Source: an uncultured Christensenella sp. (GTDB lineage: Bacteria; Bacillota; Clostridia; Christensenellales; UBA1242). Taken from it: a DNA stretch of 46,174 nucleotides. The stretch's first letter is position 1, and every line of letters starts with the position of its first letter. A program made the position numbers and the translations under genes. Positions 19,201 through 28,314 of this stretch are shown here, in pieces. The stretch is from contig CASFHD010000007.1 in assembly GCA_949294455.1 (NCBI GenBank), forward strand, positions 1 through 46,174, written 5' to 3'. The notes beneath the pieces are model-generated. The model was not told the origin of the DNA. It made no database searches and saw only the letters and a program-made list of their open reading frames with translations.

Positions 19201-22200
19201 TATTAAACTCTATTACCTTATCAGAATTAATATCAATTGTTTCATTAGATATAGTTGACTTAATTTCAATACTACCAATGCTATTATAATTATCTGCAGT
19301 TATTATAACATTAATTTCACTTTGATAATCCAAATAATTGTCCGTACTAAAATCTAGTTCTACATTATCATAAATGTCGTTATTAACACTAATAAAACTA
19401 TTACCACTGCCGTTACCTAAACTATCTAGGGTTATTAAAAATCTTTCAACTTCATTTACATAAACTTGCAAACTGTAAATACCTTCTGAATTGTTTACGT
19501 AATTTAAAATTTCTTCACCTAAAGTTACTCTTAAAATTTTATTAGCAATATTTTCCAAAGCATTTTCATTACATAATTTATAGATATTTAAACTATCAAA
19601 CAAATAATAATTTACAAATCTAACAGTATCAAAATCATTTATTTGCTGTAATACAAATTCTTCACCAATATATACGACACTCTTATCTACTCGGTTTGCA
19701 AGCGTAGAACTAGCAGTATAATTTGAATTATTTGTAGATAACTCAATTGCTATTTTTTCTACCTCGAAATTGAATTCATCACCTAAACTAGAACTATAAC
19801 TATCTATTAAATAATTTGAATTATCATAATCTAAATTGTTAAATTTAGAAATTTTATAGCCTGGATTCAAAGATAATGAAATTTCAAGTTTATCATAAGG
19901 CAAAATATCTAATTCAAGCACCTTTTCGTAACCGTTTATAAGATATTCAAAATTGTAAATTGAATTATTTAATTTTATATTAATTTGAGCGTAATTATAG
20001 TCAGATGGTAATAAATTGTAAAATTCATTAGAAATCAAATTTGATGAAATATTGATTTTTGTACTAACACCCGTTAACTCAAAAATAACTTTAAAGTTTT
20101 CTCCAGAATACTCAATTAAATTGTAAATATCTTGAAGAGTAATTGATAAATTATTAGTATTCTCTGCCACTAAATTATAACTATCTCCACTACCTTTATA
20201 AACTCTAATATTAACAATAAAGTCTTGTAATTTAGATTGTTTTATAACATAATTAGCAGTCAATACATCACCAAAATAATATTGTCCTTCAACCCTTTGA
20301 CCATCAACATTTCCGTTTGAAATTTCGAAATTTATACTTTCAAATAATTCATTCAAAAGACTTCCATCATTATTTATAGTATCAATGTCTATTTCGCCTA
20401 AACTCGAATAAATAGTGTTTGTGAATCTAGCACTAAAATCAACATTATATGATTTTATATTTGCAACAGGTTGTATTCTTAAATAATCATCAATAAAACC
20501 ATCACTATCCGCATCAACATTTACACTTATAGAGACAGGAGAAGTAGCATTTAAAATAGTTTTATCTAAGTCAGGTGAATAATTTAAACCATCATTAGAG
20601 CCCAACACATTTATTTGAGTCTCAGTATTATTGTAAGCATCAGAAATAATAAAATCGTATTTTATATTAGAATTTTGACCTTTATAAAAATATTGAAGAT
20701 CATCTTTTATGAATCCATTAGTAATTGACTGATTAGTTACAGAATTTTGATACAATTCATCAAAGTCAACGATGACTGTTTTAGCAATATTTATAACAAT
20801 CGTTAACATTCTATCATCTTCAGAAACTGCTTTAATTCCATTCAAATATTCAGGCTTAGTTTCATAAATATAATTTAAAGCATTGTTGTCAATCGCAGTA
20901 AGTGATAGGTTTTGTTGTCCCGATAGTTTAATTCCATATTGAGTTAAATTATTAGTATCAGCAATTAAATTAGACCTATATATAGCCGAATTAGATTCAC
21001 CACCAAAATCATAAAAATTCCAATTTAATACCATATAATTATCAAAATCAGTGCCATTTCTTTTTGCCATCGTCAGCATAAAATACGGAGCATTATCAAC
21101 TTGAAAATGATTAGAATTTTCAAATACCTGATTCATATTTGATAGAAATGAAATCGTTAAAATATCATCAATTTTGATTAGATCATCTCCGTCCAACAAA
21201 TAAACTTCATATATTTTTAAATCTTCATTATAGACGGCGGAATAAATTTCGTTTGTATAACTATCTACAATTTTAAAATCAATTATAAAATCAATTTTAG
21301 AAATATTCGCTTTAATGCAACCCAAATAATCAGAGCTGTCTTCTTGAGTGTGTTCAACTACCTCGCCTATTAACCCCAAATAAAAGTAATCTAAGAAATA
21401 TTTGTTTACATTAATTACCAACTTGTAACCAGATGAGTAGTTTGAATTTTGATAAAGTTCAAATACCCTTTCGCCATTATAAGTTAAGAAATGTACAATA
21501 TCTTCTCCTACTACTTCTTGACCTTGAGAGAAATTATTCCAAACGACATCATCTACATCAATGCTTAAATCAGTGAACAATGTAATTAAATAATCTTTAA
21601 AATTATGTGAATAACTGTCAAGTTGATAACCAATTCGAATAATGTATTGTAATTCTAGTTTATCGCCTAACGACAAAAAGTTAGTATAATTCGATTGAAT
21701 AAGCCCATCATTAGAAATTGATAAATCATCTGAAAAATTATATGAATAGTAATTAATTATAAATTGCTCAGAAGCATTCAACCCCTCTAAAGACTCTAAA
21801 TCTACAGCGTATTCAATCAAACTATATACAATTTCATCAGTTGTATAATCAGATATAACTACATTTTCCCCACTATCTAAAACATCTATAACTTTTTCTG
21901 TTTCTAATTCAAAACCCAAATAATTTCTATAATCATTATAACCAAATGGATTTTGAACTGATTTTAATTCATCATAAATTTCATCTTGACTAAAAATTTG
22001 TATTTGATATTCGCTGTCAGACAACAGATTAATTTTAATATTATAACTAAAGCCTGCTAAATTTTCAGCACTTATACTAGGAGTTGAAGAAGTAATAAAT
22101 TCATCACTTCCAAAGGTCAAAGAAAACTTAATAAAATCAGCAAGACTTGCATTTGAATAAGGTATTGCTTGAAATTCAATTACATCAGGATTAGTGTATG

Positions 22201-25200
22201 AAACATTATAAGCATACATTAATTGACTTGATTCAAAATCATACCAAAAATAAATTGTATAAACACCCTGATTTATTCTAGTTTTTTCAGAATAATTAAT
22301 AACATCATTTGAATTAGCAAGGTACGAATTAGTATTAGTATTTACAACGATTTTTCCTGAAGTTTTATTTGCAATAGGCAGTGTCAAAGTGTATTCATTT
22401 CTCTGCCAAATAGCATACAATGAAATAGCATTTTCTCCATTATTAGAAAGCCCAAACAGCCATTCAAAGTACAATGGCAAATCAGTTTCTGTTGCAAATT
22501 CATTTCTATTTAAATCACTGTAATTATCATTAAACCCTAAGAAAGTGTAATAACTTTGACTTTGATTTTTCACGCTAAAAGCATTTGATTTCAAATAATC
22601 ATTTAGTTCTTCATTGTATCTAAAATAAGTAAAATAATTAAATGTATATTGAGAATTTTCTGCAAAATTTTCATTTCTAAACAATTGTTCTGTAATTTTT
22701 CTTTTGTCTAAAATTCCATCATTTACAGATTGCTTAACGCTGTAATAAAGCACCCCACTAACGAACTCGCTATCATTTGAATTGTAATTTTCATTATCAT
22801 AATAATTTGATATAAAGTTTTGATAACCCGTTCTATCTAAAGTTGCTTTTGCAAGTTTATAAACTACATCATATTCAGTTTTATCCGTAATTTTAAAATT
22901 GTTTACGCTTAAAAGGAAATTTTGATTATTCAAATCATTTAGTCTAGAAGTCAAATTAATACTATCAATATAAACCTTGAAAAAGTTTCCTAGGTATTGC
23001 ATATAAAGATTTTCTAAATCCCAATATGCACCATTTTCATAAGAAATATTATTAAAATTAGAATAATTGTAATTGCTAGTTGAATAGAAATAATTGACAT
23101 TTTCTTGACCGCTAACAGATTCATTTAAACTATTAAAATTTATGAAATAAGGACTATATCTGTAATTTTTAAAGTTGTAATTGTAAAGCGAAATAGCATT
23201 ATCGCCAACATTTAAAGTTTTTGATATAAATTTCCCATTGTTATCAATAGACAAATTGTCGCCATTTGCTAAATAATCATCAATATTTTTGTAATAATCA
23301 GAGTTATGCACTAAATATAGATTAATTTTAGCCTGATTTCTTTGCCAAGAAAGGTATAATTTGTCCACAACATTACCATTTAAGAACAATAAAGACGAAT
23401 TAAATTCACTTGACCAAGTATCAAACGAAAACTGATTTGAATCATAACAATTAATAACATTTTCCCCATTTTTCGTCTGTGAAAAACCAGTTTGAATAAA
23501 TGTGTAAACCGAATTTTCAACAGCGGTAAAATTATAAGCATAATTTGCACTACCAGTGTTTACCAATTCAAAATCTGAATTGTATTTAAATAAGAAATAA
23601 TAATTTCCATTAACATCTTGTTGAATATTGCCAAACTCATCTGAATGTGAATTAATAATATTATATTCGCCATTTTCATCACTTGACCAAGTCCAAACGC
23701 TAACGCCACTAGTCAAATCCGATAAATTTCCAACTGAAATGCTAGAGACTATTACTTGTCCACCATACACACTACTAGGTGTATTTGTGTCAATATTAAC
23801 TCTGTAAATATTTCCATAATAATGAGCAAATAAATAAACGCTTGAATTTACGACTCCATTTTGCAAAACTACATTACTTTGAAAATTCGTAACATCTTGT
23901 GTGCTGTCTATTAAATCACTACCCGTTGCATATTTATACGCATAAAAAGTGTAAAAGTCAGCACTAGGTTCACTTTGTCCACCTGTCAAATAATCAGACA
24001 AGCCGAAACTTCCAAAATTATCTCCTGCAAAGCCAATTAGATTAACATCTTCTTGATTTTCGCTTGTACCCCAATGCGCATTGAGGTTAGGATAATTAAT
24101 ATTTCCATTATTCAAGTTCAAAATTAAAGTTTGTTGTTCAATAGCCCATAATGCAATAATAGTCTTGTTCCCTGTTGTATTTCTCAAATCAAAATTGATT
24201 AAATTTCCTAAATTTGAAACAAGTTTTTGTTCGCCACTAAAATTAAAGCCTATATTATAATATCTGTTGTTGTTAAAATCTAAATATGATTTATCTTGAT
24301 AAGAACTAGTTTTTATACTAAAATTAACTAAATTTTCATCACTAATAGCCGAATAAGTCAAAACCTGAATGGTATTTCCGCCCAAAGCAAAAGATAACTC
24401 AATCAAATTACCATTTCCATATCCAGATACGCCATTTACACTAACAGAAGATACATCTTGACCAAGTTTTTGTAAACTAGCACTTGAAATTTCAATATTA
24501 TAATTTCTAGCACAAACAGCATAAAGTTTTATAGGAGAATTAGTCGTGTCAAAATAATTTGTATCTCCCAAATTTAAAGACGAGATAATATAAGACCCTA
24601 AATATAAATTAGATTTATCTTGAAAATAATAAAAATAATTATTACCCGTAGCGATACTTGAGTAGTTTTGATAATTATTATAAGTTATGTTGTTAGGATC
24701 TATATAACTGACAGACCAGAGTCCACCAAAAACATATTTCCCACTATAAGTATTAACAGAATTTCCACCAAACTGTGAAGATAATATTGAAAAATTGCTG
24801 TCAATAGTAATTTTTTGTCCTAAATATTTAAAATAATTGTTAGTATTTTCAGGGTCGTTGTAAAGATAAAGGTCAAACTCTAATAAATTCCAATGAGCAT
24901 AAAGGGTGATAGAATCCCTTTCTCCCAAATCCCAAATCCAAGTAGTGCTAGTATTAGTATCAAAAGTATCTCCACCTGTTGGGTCATTCCACCAACCCAA
25001 GAAATTATAACCAGTTCTGTAAGTGTAAGGATAAGGCTGCGTTGACACATTTCCCGCTATTATAGGATTATCTTCGCCAAAGGTAACTTCTAAAGATGAT
25101 GGTGTGGTAGCGACTCCACCATTAGAGTCAAAATAGATAGTATAAGTTTTAGCAACCCAGTGAGCATAAATAGTAAGCGTATTAGTAGTTTCATCTAAAA

Positions 25201-27112
25201 AATTATATATATCATTTGACCAAACAATTTCATCATTAAACTTGTCAATATTAAAAACTAAATTGCCAAAATGATCGCCCCAATAATCAAAATTATAACC
25301 CAATTTAGTAATATCAACAATATCTGAATCCTCAGGGAATAATGCTTGTTTAGATGAACTAGTAGGATTTAATTGCGATTCAAATGTAACAGTTTGATAA
25401 CTCAAATCCGATTCAGGATTACCATCTGTTACAAAGTGTCCTTCATCATCTGCCCCCGTAGTAGTAATATCAGTATAAATAACAACATTGACTAATTCAA
25501 TAAAATACTGATTTAAAGTATCCACTCTTATTACATTTTCTCCAGAATATGTATTTCCTGCCAAGACATGAGTAAATAAATCATCATACTCCAATATAAA
25601 GGTAAACCCATTTTCGCTAACATCAGTGATTTTTGCATTGGCCACCTTTGTTACATTTATGTTATAAGCCGTTCCCACGTCAATTTTTATAGTTTCATTT
25701 AGTTTTACTTTTGTTAAATCAACACCATAAGAATTTAATGCTGTCAATTCAAATGAAACAGTATGATTCCCCACTTGCCAATTTGAAGGGAAAATAGGTT
25801 GTTCAGAAGATTTGACAACGTTAAATATTCTAGAATTGTCTATAGAACAATTCCTAGCAAAAGTAGTCCTACCGCCAACTTCAATCATATTTACGGAACC
25901 AAAACTGCCCTGACTAACCCCAATACCAGCTTCATTTCTTTCATAATATGTAGTACGATTATTATTATCATAAAAACTATAAAATACATTAAATGTATAA
26001 CTACCCACAACTTGATTATGAAGCACATAACTATTATACACTTGTCCAACAGAACTTATTTCAGTAGTCGAATTAATTGTTGCTGGATTATTAGTATTAT
26101 CTATTGTTATTTCTGGTCTAGGAACATCTTGAGTCAAAAGAACAACATGAATATTAATATAAAATTTTACATCTATTACAAAATTATCATAAACACAATT
26201 TTCAACATGACCTACATTTGAACCATAAATACTTCCCACGTGTATTTCATCGTATGTTGAAATATAATAAACACCCCAATATGATAATACTTGCCAATTA
26301 CCACCATTATATATTTCATCGTCATTATAAAATGAATGACTATAAATCAAACTGCCTTTTACACTTGCATTTTTTATTGTTCCATTATTAAGACCAGCAA
26401 TTCCACCCGCATACGCCCCTGTACCAAAAATATAACTATTATTACCTACTTGTATATTACCAGAAAAAGTGCAATTTTCAATAATTCCATAATTTTGTCC
26501 CGCAATTCCACCTGCGTATATTAAAATATCTTCTGCTTTGTCGTATCCATATCTACTAAAAGAATGGTCATATACTTCTCCTGTTGCCCAATCTTTATAT
26601 ATAGGGTCCAAGATCATATTCCCTTCAACATTTAAATCATATACAGCGCCAGTTTCACCTATAAATCCAAATAAACCAGCCCAGTAATTTACTACTGAAT
26701 TATTATTTTCACCAGCATTATTATATTGCATTGCTGCATAATTAATATTTGTAAAAGATATAGTATGCCCATTTCCATAAAATCTTCCATTAAATGGTCT
26801 GTTAATATTTCTACCAATACTATGACAGCCTTCACCTGTAAAAGCATTGCCTAAATCAATATCATTTAACAATACAAAAGTAGCATTATTAAAATTATCA
26901 TATTGTAATAAATTATCTTTTAAATCATCAGCAGTAGCTATATAAATTATGTCAGTACCACTGTCTGGTCCCTCAAAATCTTCACCATACGCATTAACAT
27001 TATCAATTTTAACAAAAAAACTTATACTAGGCATTATTACTGCTAATACAATTATACCAACTAACAGCATTAATTTATTTATTAATTTTTTATTCTTTTC
27101 ATTAATATTCAT
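13295..27112 (-). CDS. Giant secreted surface protein with GLUG, InlB B-repeat and YDG-type domains
   Basis: 4605 residues. A signal peptide with basic start and hydrophobic core (14-34) is probably cut after VNA (39-41). About 50-255 has GLUG-like units (YAGGIAGQNYGIIENCTFSG, YAGGIAGLNNGTIKN). About 575-745 has InlB B-repeats ending IYAHW / LYAHW. Most of the middle is divergent InlB/Flg_new-type beta repeats, recognisable by phrases such as YRFVKY. About 4160-4260 has a YDG-type adhesin domain (YTKTYDGTD). A single membrane helix (about 4563-4587) and a basic tail of about 18 residues end the protein. I saw no LPXTG motif, so the anchor is probably the transmembrane helix itself. The ATG has AGGGG 7 nt upstream. 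The likely role is adhesion or matrix contact (inference). Asn, Ser, Ile and Asp are abundant. Confidence 0.9.
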   Translation of the reverse strand: MNINEKNKKLINKLMLLVGIIVLAVIMPSISFFVKIDNVNAYGEDFEGPDSGTDIIYIATADDLKDNLLQYDNFNNATFVLLNDIDLGNAFTGEGCHSIGRNINRPFNGRFYGNGHTISFTNINYAAMQYNNAGENNNSVVNYWAGLFGFIGETGAVYDLNVEGNMILDPIYKDWATGEVYDHSFSRYGYDKAEDILIYAGGIAGQNYGIIENCTFSGNIQVGNNSYIFGTGAYAGGIAGLNNGTIKNASVKGSLIYSHSFYNDDEIYNGGNWQVLSYWGVYYISTYDEIHVGSIYGSNVGHVENCVYDNFVIDVKFYINIHVVLLTQDVPRPEITIDNTNNPATINSTTEISSVGQVYNSYVLHNQVVGSYTFNVFYSFYDNNNRTTYYERNEAGIGVSQGSFGSVNMIEVGGRTTFARNCSIDNSRIFNVVKSSEQPIFPSNWQVGNHTVSFELTALNSYGVDLTKVKLNETIKIDVGTAYNINVTKVANAKITDVSENGFTFILEYDDLFTHVLAGNTYSGENVIRVDTLNQYFIELVNVVIYTDITTTGADDEGHFVTDGNPESDLSYQTVTFESQLNPTSSSKQALFPEDSDIVDITKLGYNFDYWGDHFGNLVFNIDKFNDEIVWSNDIYNFLDETTNTLTIYAHWVAKTYTIYFDSNGGVATTPSSLEVTFGEDNPIIAGNVSTQPYPYTYRTGYNFLGWWNDPTGGDTFDTNTSTTWIWDLGERDSITLYAHWNLLEFDLYLYNDPENTNNYFKYLGQKITIDSNFSILSSQFGGNSVNTYSGKYVFGGLWSVSYIDPNNITYNNYQNYSSIATGNNYFYYFQDKSNLYLGSYIISSLNLGDTNYFDTTNSPIKLYAVCARNYNIEISSASLQKLGQDVSSVSVNGVSGYGNGNLIELSFALGGNTIQVLTYSAISDENLVNFSIKTSSYQDKSYLDFNNNRYYNIGFNFSGEQKLVSNLGNLINFDLRNTTGNKTIIALWAIEQQTLILNLNNGNINYPNLNAHWGTSENQEDVNLIGFAGDNFGSFGLSDYLTGGQSEPSADFYTFYAYKYATGSDLIDSTQDVTNFQSNVVLQNGVVNSSVYLFAHYYGNIYRVNIDTNTPSSVYGGQVIVSSISVGNLSDLTSGVSVWTWSSDENGEYNIINSHSDEFGNIQQDVNGNYYFLFKYNSDFELVNTGSANYAYNFTAVENSVYTFIQTGFSQTKNGENVINCYDSNQFSFDTWSSEFNSSLLFLNGNVVDKLYLSWQRNQAKINLYLVHNSDYYKNIDDYLANGDNLSIDNNGKFISKTLNVGDNAISLYNYNFKNYRYSPYFINFNSLNESVSGQENVNYFYSTSNYNYSNFNNISYENGAYWDLENLYMQYLGNFFKVYIDSINLTSRLNDLNNQNFLLSVNNFKITDKTEYDVVYKLAKATLDRTGYQNFISNYYDNENYNSNDSEFVSGVLYYSVKQSVNDGILDKRKITEQLFRNENFAENSQYTFNYFTYFRYNEELNDYLKSNAFSVKNQSQSYYTFLGFNDNYSDLNRNEFATETDLPLYFEWLFGLSNNGENAISLYAIWQRNEYTLTLPIANKTSGKIVVNTNTNSYLANSNDVINYSEKTRINQGVYTIYFWYDFESSQLMYAYNVSYTNPDVIEFQAIPYSNASLADFIKFSLTFGSDEFITSSTPSISAENLAGFSYNIKINLLSDSEYQIQIFSQDEIYDELKSVQNPFGYNDYRNYLGFELETEKVIDVLDSGENVVISDYTTDEIVYSLIEYAVDLESLEGLNASEQFIINYYSYNFSDDLSISNDGLIQSNYTNFLSLGDKLELQYIIRIGYQLDSYSHNFKDYLITLFTDLSIDVDDVVWNNFSQGQEVVGEDIVHFLTYNGERVFELYQNSNYSSGYKLVINVNKYFLDYFYLGLIGEVVEHTQEDSSDYLGCIKANISKIDFIIDFKIVDSYTNEIYSAVYNEDLKIYEVYLLDGDDLIKIDDILTISFLSNMNQVFENSNHFQVDNAPYFMLTMAKRNGTDFDNYMVLNWNFYDFGGESNSAIYRSNLIADTNNLTQYGIKLSGQQNLSLTAIDNNALNYIYETKPEYLNGIKAVSEDDRMLTIVINIAKTVIVDFDELYQNSVTNQSITNGFIKDDLQYFYKGQNSNIKYDFIISDAYNNTETQINVLGSNDGLNYSPDLDKTILNATSPVSISVNVDADSDGFIDDYLRIQPVANIKSYNVDFSARFTNTIYSSLGEIDIDTINNDGSLLNELFESINFEISNGNVDGQRVEGQYYFGDVLTANYVIKQSKLQDFIVNIRVYKGSGDSYNLVAENTNNLSITLQDIYNLIEYSGENFKVIFELTGVSTKINISSNLISNEFYNLLPSDYNYAQINIKLNNSIYNFEYLINGYEKVLELDILPYDKLEISLSLNPGYKISKFNNLDYDNSNYLIDSYSSSLGDEFNFEVEKIAIELSTNNSNYTASSTLANRVDKSVVYIGEEFVLQQINDFDTVRFVNYYLFDSLNIYKLCNENALENIANKILRVTLGEEILNYVNNSEGIYSLQVYVNEVERFLITLDSLGNGSGNSFISVNNDIYDNVELDFSTDNYLDYQSEINVIITADNYNSIGSIEIKSTISNETIDINSDKVIEFNTDSKGLKYIKFTFTLESDSTIIISYVKNEYILNIYYDEAKSIVELSNALQENLVSIEYLENTFDNKEIYPNIARFVTFINSNLGSSVEANVTKTNLSIDGVVFDYLGLYTDENFENLYKNSDTQNPIAIELFDDLNNNTTDDLNLYVKYSGMYSLSVIKTIENIENDTHLDEIDLKITNVTNNTEVNFDTSVEYLYVGTNVSIEYNLLENANKRVYFYGYEIDGTIYSDNIYNFTISKDTVVKVIFKYIEYTVEILENGELSNSFEISYKLNSNIEDSSSYINDLKTYHYADVISIRLNNVTGYKTLDNVYKLDEIISFTKDYNTEQLQNYYQNTYTLENITIDSNIVLDLEVSTYHKIDFKFVDADSDTLLDANENYILQSDILGEFNLVKSSIFVKDGESLNLSITSDSKKIYRFVNFAGALVDLQEHNEIYTIENISKDTDDTNEYIVNFEKIGYNVSVELIDDAGNDLISYNGNDIVIDDVISLSSSSIKVGDSVNLTLLNTPVGYRFVKYSYNATSGIIESSNAFYTFVYESDYVPNDENIVFVAVFEKINYSIDNSNNLQLDESVIIDESNSQKNHYDLSNLTENNISIFVNGGTSSSVKIGDEITVVINMFEGYTLDEFVFDGTIFVLNDFKIVNSNRVDNYTLTFTYLPKDSTDEFNKIEYTATISLKDYNLTFTTLVDNDAFSSKVATFGFDGINFDFTDSTNFTATLGESYSLYVKFDNLDLAQSYSIKLRIGSSIYTIKANDTDYQDQVLFTYNFEFNNSLQLNYDILIESLTGIFNITTNILGEISITEISEFTVNIAINKLYSGETNTIELTKAFTIGDKINFVVNGNIQAFRFVGIAKYKENNIYTSSDYLLNNTLDFSYTDINATYVLVFDPIVYTLNFVIDEVNDEAVGSIESNGEFYTNSDSMLLSYQDNKSLKFLANDGYEINEVLISNVVDFTDKTYIFTSQDLENKYYTIDFSGQNFDLLISQYADGLNNVYLYLDLNIIKYNITTSLKSESSNALAIVTDIDPSKAEITEAFTAEYGSNASIVINTCQGIIVNSVSVNGTPISYTQSQDKTEYTLTLNNITNNQDVVVNIINKSYTLNFTSSNQTGDDDAIIYLNAIKDSSIQSSNATFTVFNNQTIKLYTLFEKGYKFEGISFGDITVKSSQNNESTTLINNLYQVESEILIDSEFISNLSLSNLDDVRNLLVKVSKSELVTHINVRQIVGIDSINYETLINVNGVWLNENNLTSSYINTTNIPILERYVMSQTLQNIQFEVIKSEYEIDKIQLRSSNDLILVENILNPLTITEEYFELDSATNNSVIHFDIYLKLRSVSISVEIEDYNEFLHNSQIIHLTYSLNDSQEVTNIDFINGVYLIESNVDDSGKINKLTINTLNTSSFEISAFVFNNGLKQSLIKDEPLIIENITSNSVVKLYLKIATDKISFTNNLVEFEYIGEINTDMQGVDTSKLGIDTSNLVVSYKYYEKTSENTFVEIDNVIDVGDYRIDVYINGVNIELSKEFNIVPKKISLKNLNYIYTKTYDGTDNLNSNALQVLLSNFIAINDGEIYSKDLGKVSIDFATSTAKISGKNVGSVNLDLLITNVALTGENSNNYRIDFETLSNGLESTGINGEIVVKSCINISKLKLNLYLNNVLSNYKIYNPNDSSASVLNNNLFFGSYVYTDLSGTAVMQNITLTDGVEFKGMMVEFILNGLQEKIYINLDKMNFYFATSENVLSSSLQDRKIVSFTTDGVMIKGNDNTEIGNFDLNVQFMGFANPNIPTQLIFTDTLYDKDSGLFIKTTNGGYFNPGLTLVLKELQPTDDNYNIVYGKVSSVISGRLVFEKAYTIAILNNLGEQITSFDSIGTNGFKIYLPRPEDDVRFVFNVINSSNDGIQLDYSYENYDGGQYLVISSEDLQDLQYLAIVINRTFFQWWIILLIILLIIIIILIIIIIFKKRKDKSEKRYSSYKNRV

Positions 27113-27156
27113 ACATGCCCCTATTTCATAAATACTGAATTAATTAAATTACTATT

Positions 27157-27186
27157 ATTATAACAAATATATACACTTTTAGACAA
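27157..27186 (-). promoter_or_regulatory. Promoter of the giant surface-protein gene
   Basis: TTGTCT (27181-27186), an 18-nt spacer and a perfect TATAAT (27157-27162) preceded by TGT, on the minus strand. The predicted leader is about 40 nt. Confidence 0.75.
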
Positions 27187-27228
27187 CTATTTGCAAATAT
27201 TTACAAAATTATATGTTGAAAAAGTGTT

Positions 27229-27263
27229 AAAAAAAGGCTTGAAATCTTATTTTCAAGCCTTTT
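27229..27263 (-). terminator. Strong terminator of the 297-aa lipoprotein gene
   Basis: Perfect 13-bp stem AAAAGGCTTGAAA (27232-27244) / TTTCAAGCCTTTT (27251-27263) with a 6-nt loop and a T-run on the minus strand. It separates the lipoprotein gene from the giant gene. Confidence 0.92.
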
Positions 27264-27284
27264 AAATTATGTAATTTAGATATC

Positions 27285-28178
27285 TTATTTTTCCAACACC
27301 CTTTCATCTTGTAATGCATCAAATAAAGGTTTAGTATGCTCACAATAATTAATTGAAATTCCTTCATTTGCTCCTTCTGTAATATATTGTGTTGATTTTG
27401 GTAAATCAAAAAAAGTCTTTCTAGGATATATATAACGATAACAACTTCCATCATCATTATAATAAGTTTCATTATCATGTTCTGTTCCACAACAAGAATA
27501 ATATGTTACATATTCAAGATCTTTCCCACCCACATCTCTAGTTTCAATAGATTTTGGCACTAAAAATTTAATATTGTATCCAACAACTTCCGTGGACATA
27601 CTATAATCTTCTTGAACGACTCTTTTAGACACTTTTTCAACTATTATAGAATACAACATATTATTAAAATCGGTCGATCCTATAGGTATTGACCCTGTTA
27701 CATATATTAGTTCTTCATCTTTGTTTTCTGGCAATGCTTGTTGTAATAACCCTACATTTTCATCATTTAATTTACCAAAACCATCTAACATATAATCTAA
27801 AGAATAAATCGCAGAAAGTATTGCAAGTGTATCACTATCTATCTTTTCAACATTTTCATTTACATAACTAGGATCTGCTGCCATTTTCAACATTTCTGGA
27901 AGATCTTGTATAGTTTTTTTAACTTTATTTGCGTTTGTCCTTACAACTTCACCATTTGGCCCTGTAACTGTTATAACATCGAAGCTATCTGCTATATTTT
28001 GAAAACCTTTTGACAATTCACAGCCTGTCATACCCACAGCCGAACTACCAGCCATAATTCCAGCGAATATTGCACTTAAAATTCTCTTTTTAGTTTTATC
28101 AGATAATTTTCCATTCCCTTTTCTTTGATCAGCAGTTTTCCTACTATTTCTTTTAAATAATCCTTCTAACAAATTCAT
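27285..28178 (-). CDS. Lipoprotein of unknown function with long N-region
   Basis: 297 residues. A basic N-region of about 32 residues (KRNSRKTADQRKGNGK) precedes a hydrophobic core and a lipobox MTGC, with the acylated Cys at 53; typical lipoproteins have it near 20. The start is supported by GGGGGTGTGTT before the ATG. The mature domain (about 54-297) has no family I recognise. It contains DVITVTGPNGEVVRTN, a SCCGTEHDNET segment with paired Cys, and another Cys near the C-terminus that could form disulfides. It has its own promoter and terminator, directly upstream of the giant surface-protein gene. Confidence 0.82.
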   Translation of the reverse strand: MNLLEGLFKRNSRKTADQRKGNGKLSDKTKKRILSAIFAGIMAGSSAVGMTGCELSKGFQNIADSFDVITVTGPNGEVVRTNANKVKKTIQDLPEMLKMAADPSYVNENVEKIDSDTLAILSAIYSLDYMLDGFGKLNDENVGLLQQALPENKDEELIYVTGSIPIGSTDFNNMLYSIIVEKVSKRVVQEDYSMSTEVVGYNIKFLVPKSIETRDVGGKDLEYVTYYSCCGTEHDNETYYNDDGSCYRYIYPRKTFFDLPKSTQYITEGANEGISINYCEHTKPLFDALQDERVLEK

Positions 28179-28209
28179 AACACACCCCCAAAGGTTTATT
28201 TATATGTAT

Positions 28210-28238
28210 ATGCTATCATTAAACTAAAGATTTGTCAA
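28210..28238 (-). promoter_or_regulatory. Promoter of the 297-aa lipoprotein gene
   Basis: TTGACA (28233-28238), a 17-nt spacer and TAGCAT (28210-28215) preceded by TGA, on the minus strand, about 32 bp upstream of the ATG. Confidence 0.78.
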
Positions 28239-28314
28239 TACCCCTAAAAATTATTTTTTAAAAAAAATAACAAAATCTAAAATATTTTAAAAAATTTACA
28301 ATCAAAGTACTAAT

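Noticed and set aside
25799-26221. 140-aa plus-strand open frame inside the giant gene
   Set aside because: Antisense shadow: rich in Ile, Asn and Thr with no ribosome site or motif, and wholly inside a coherent 4605-aa reading frame.
27227-27490. 87-aa minus-strand frame overlapping the 297-aa lipoprotein gene end
   Set aside because: It overlaps the lipoprotein frame and the terminator hairpin, is Met/Ile-rich, and has no start signal.
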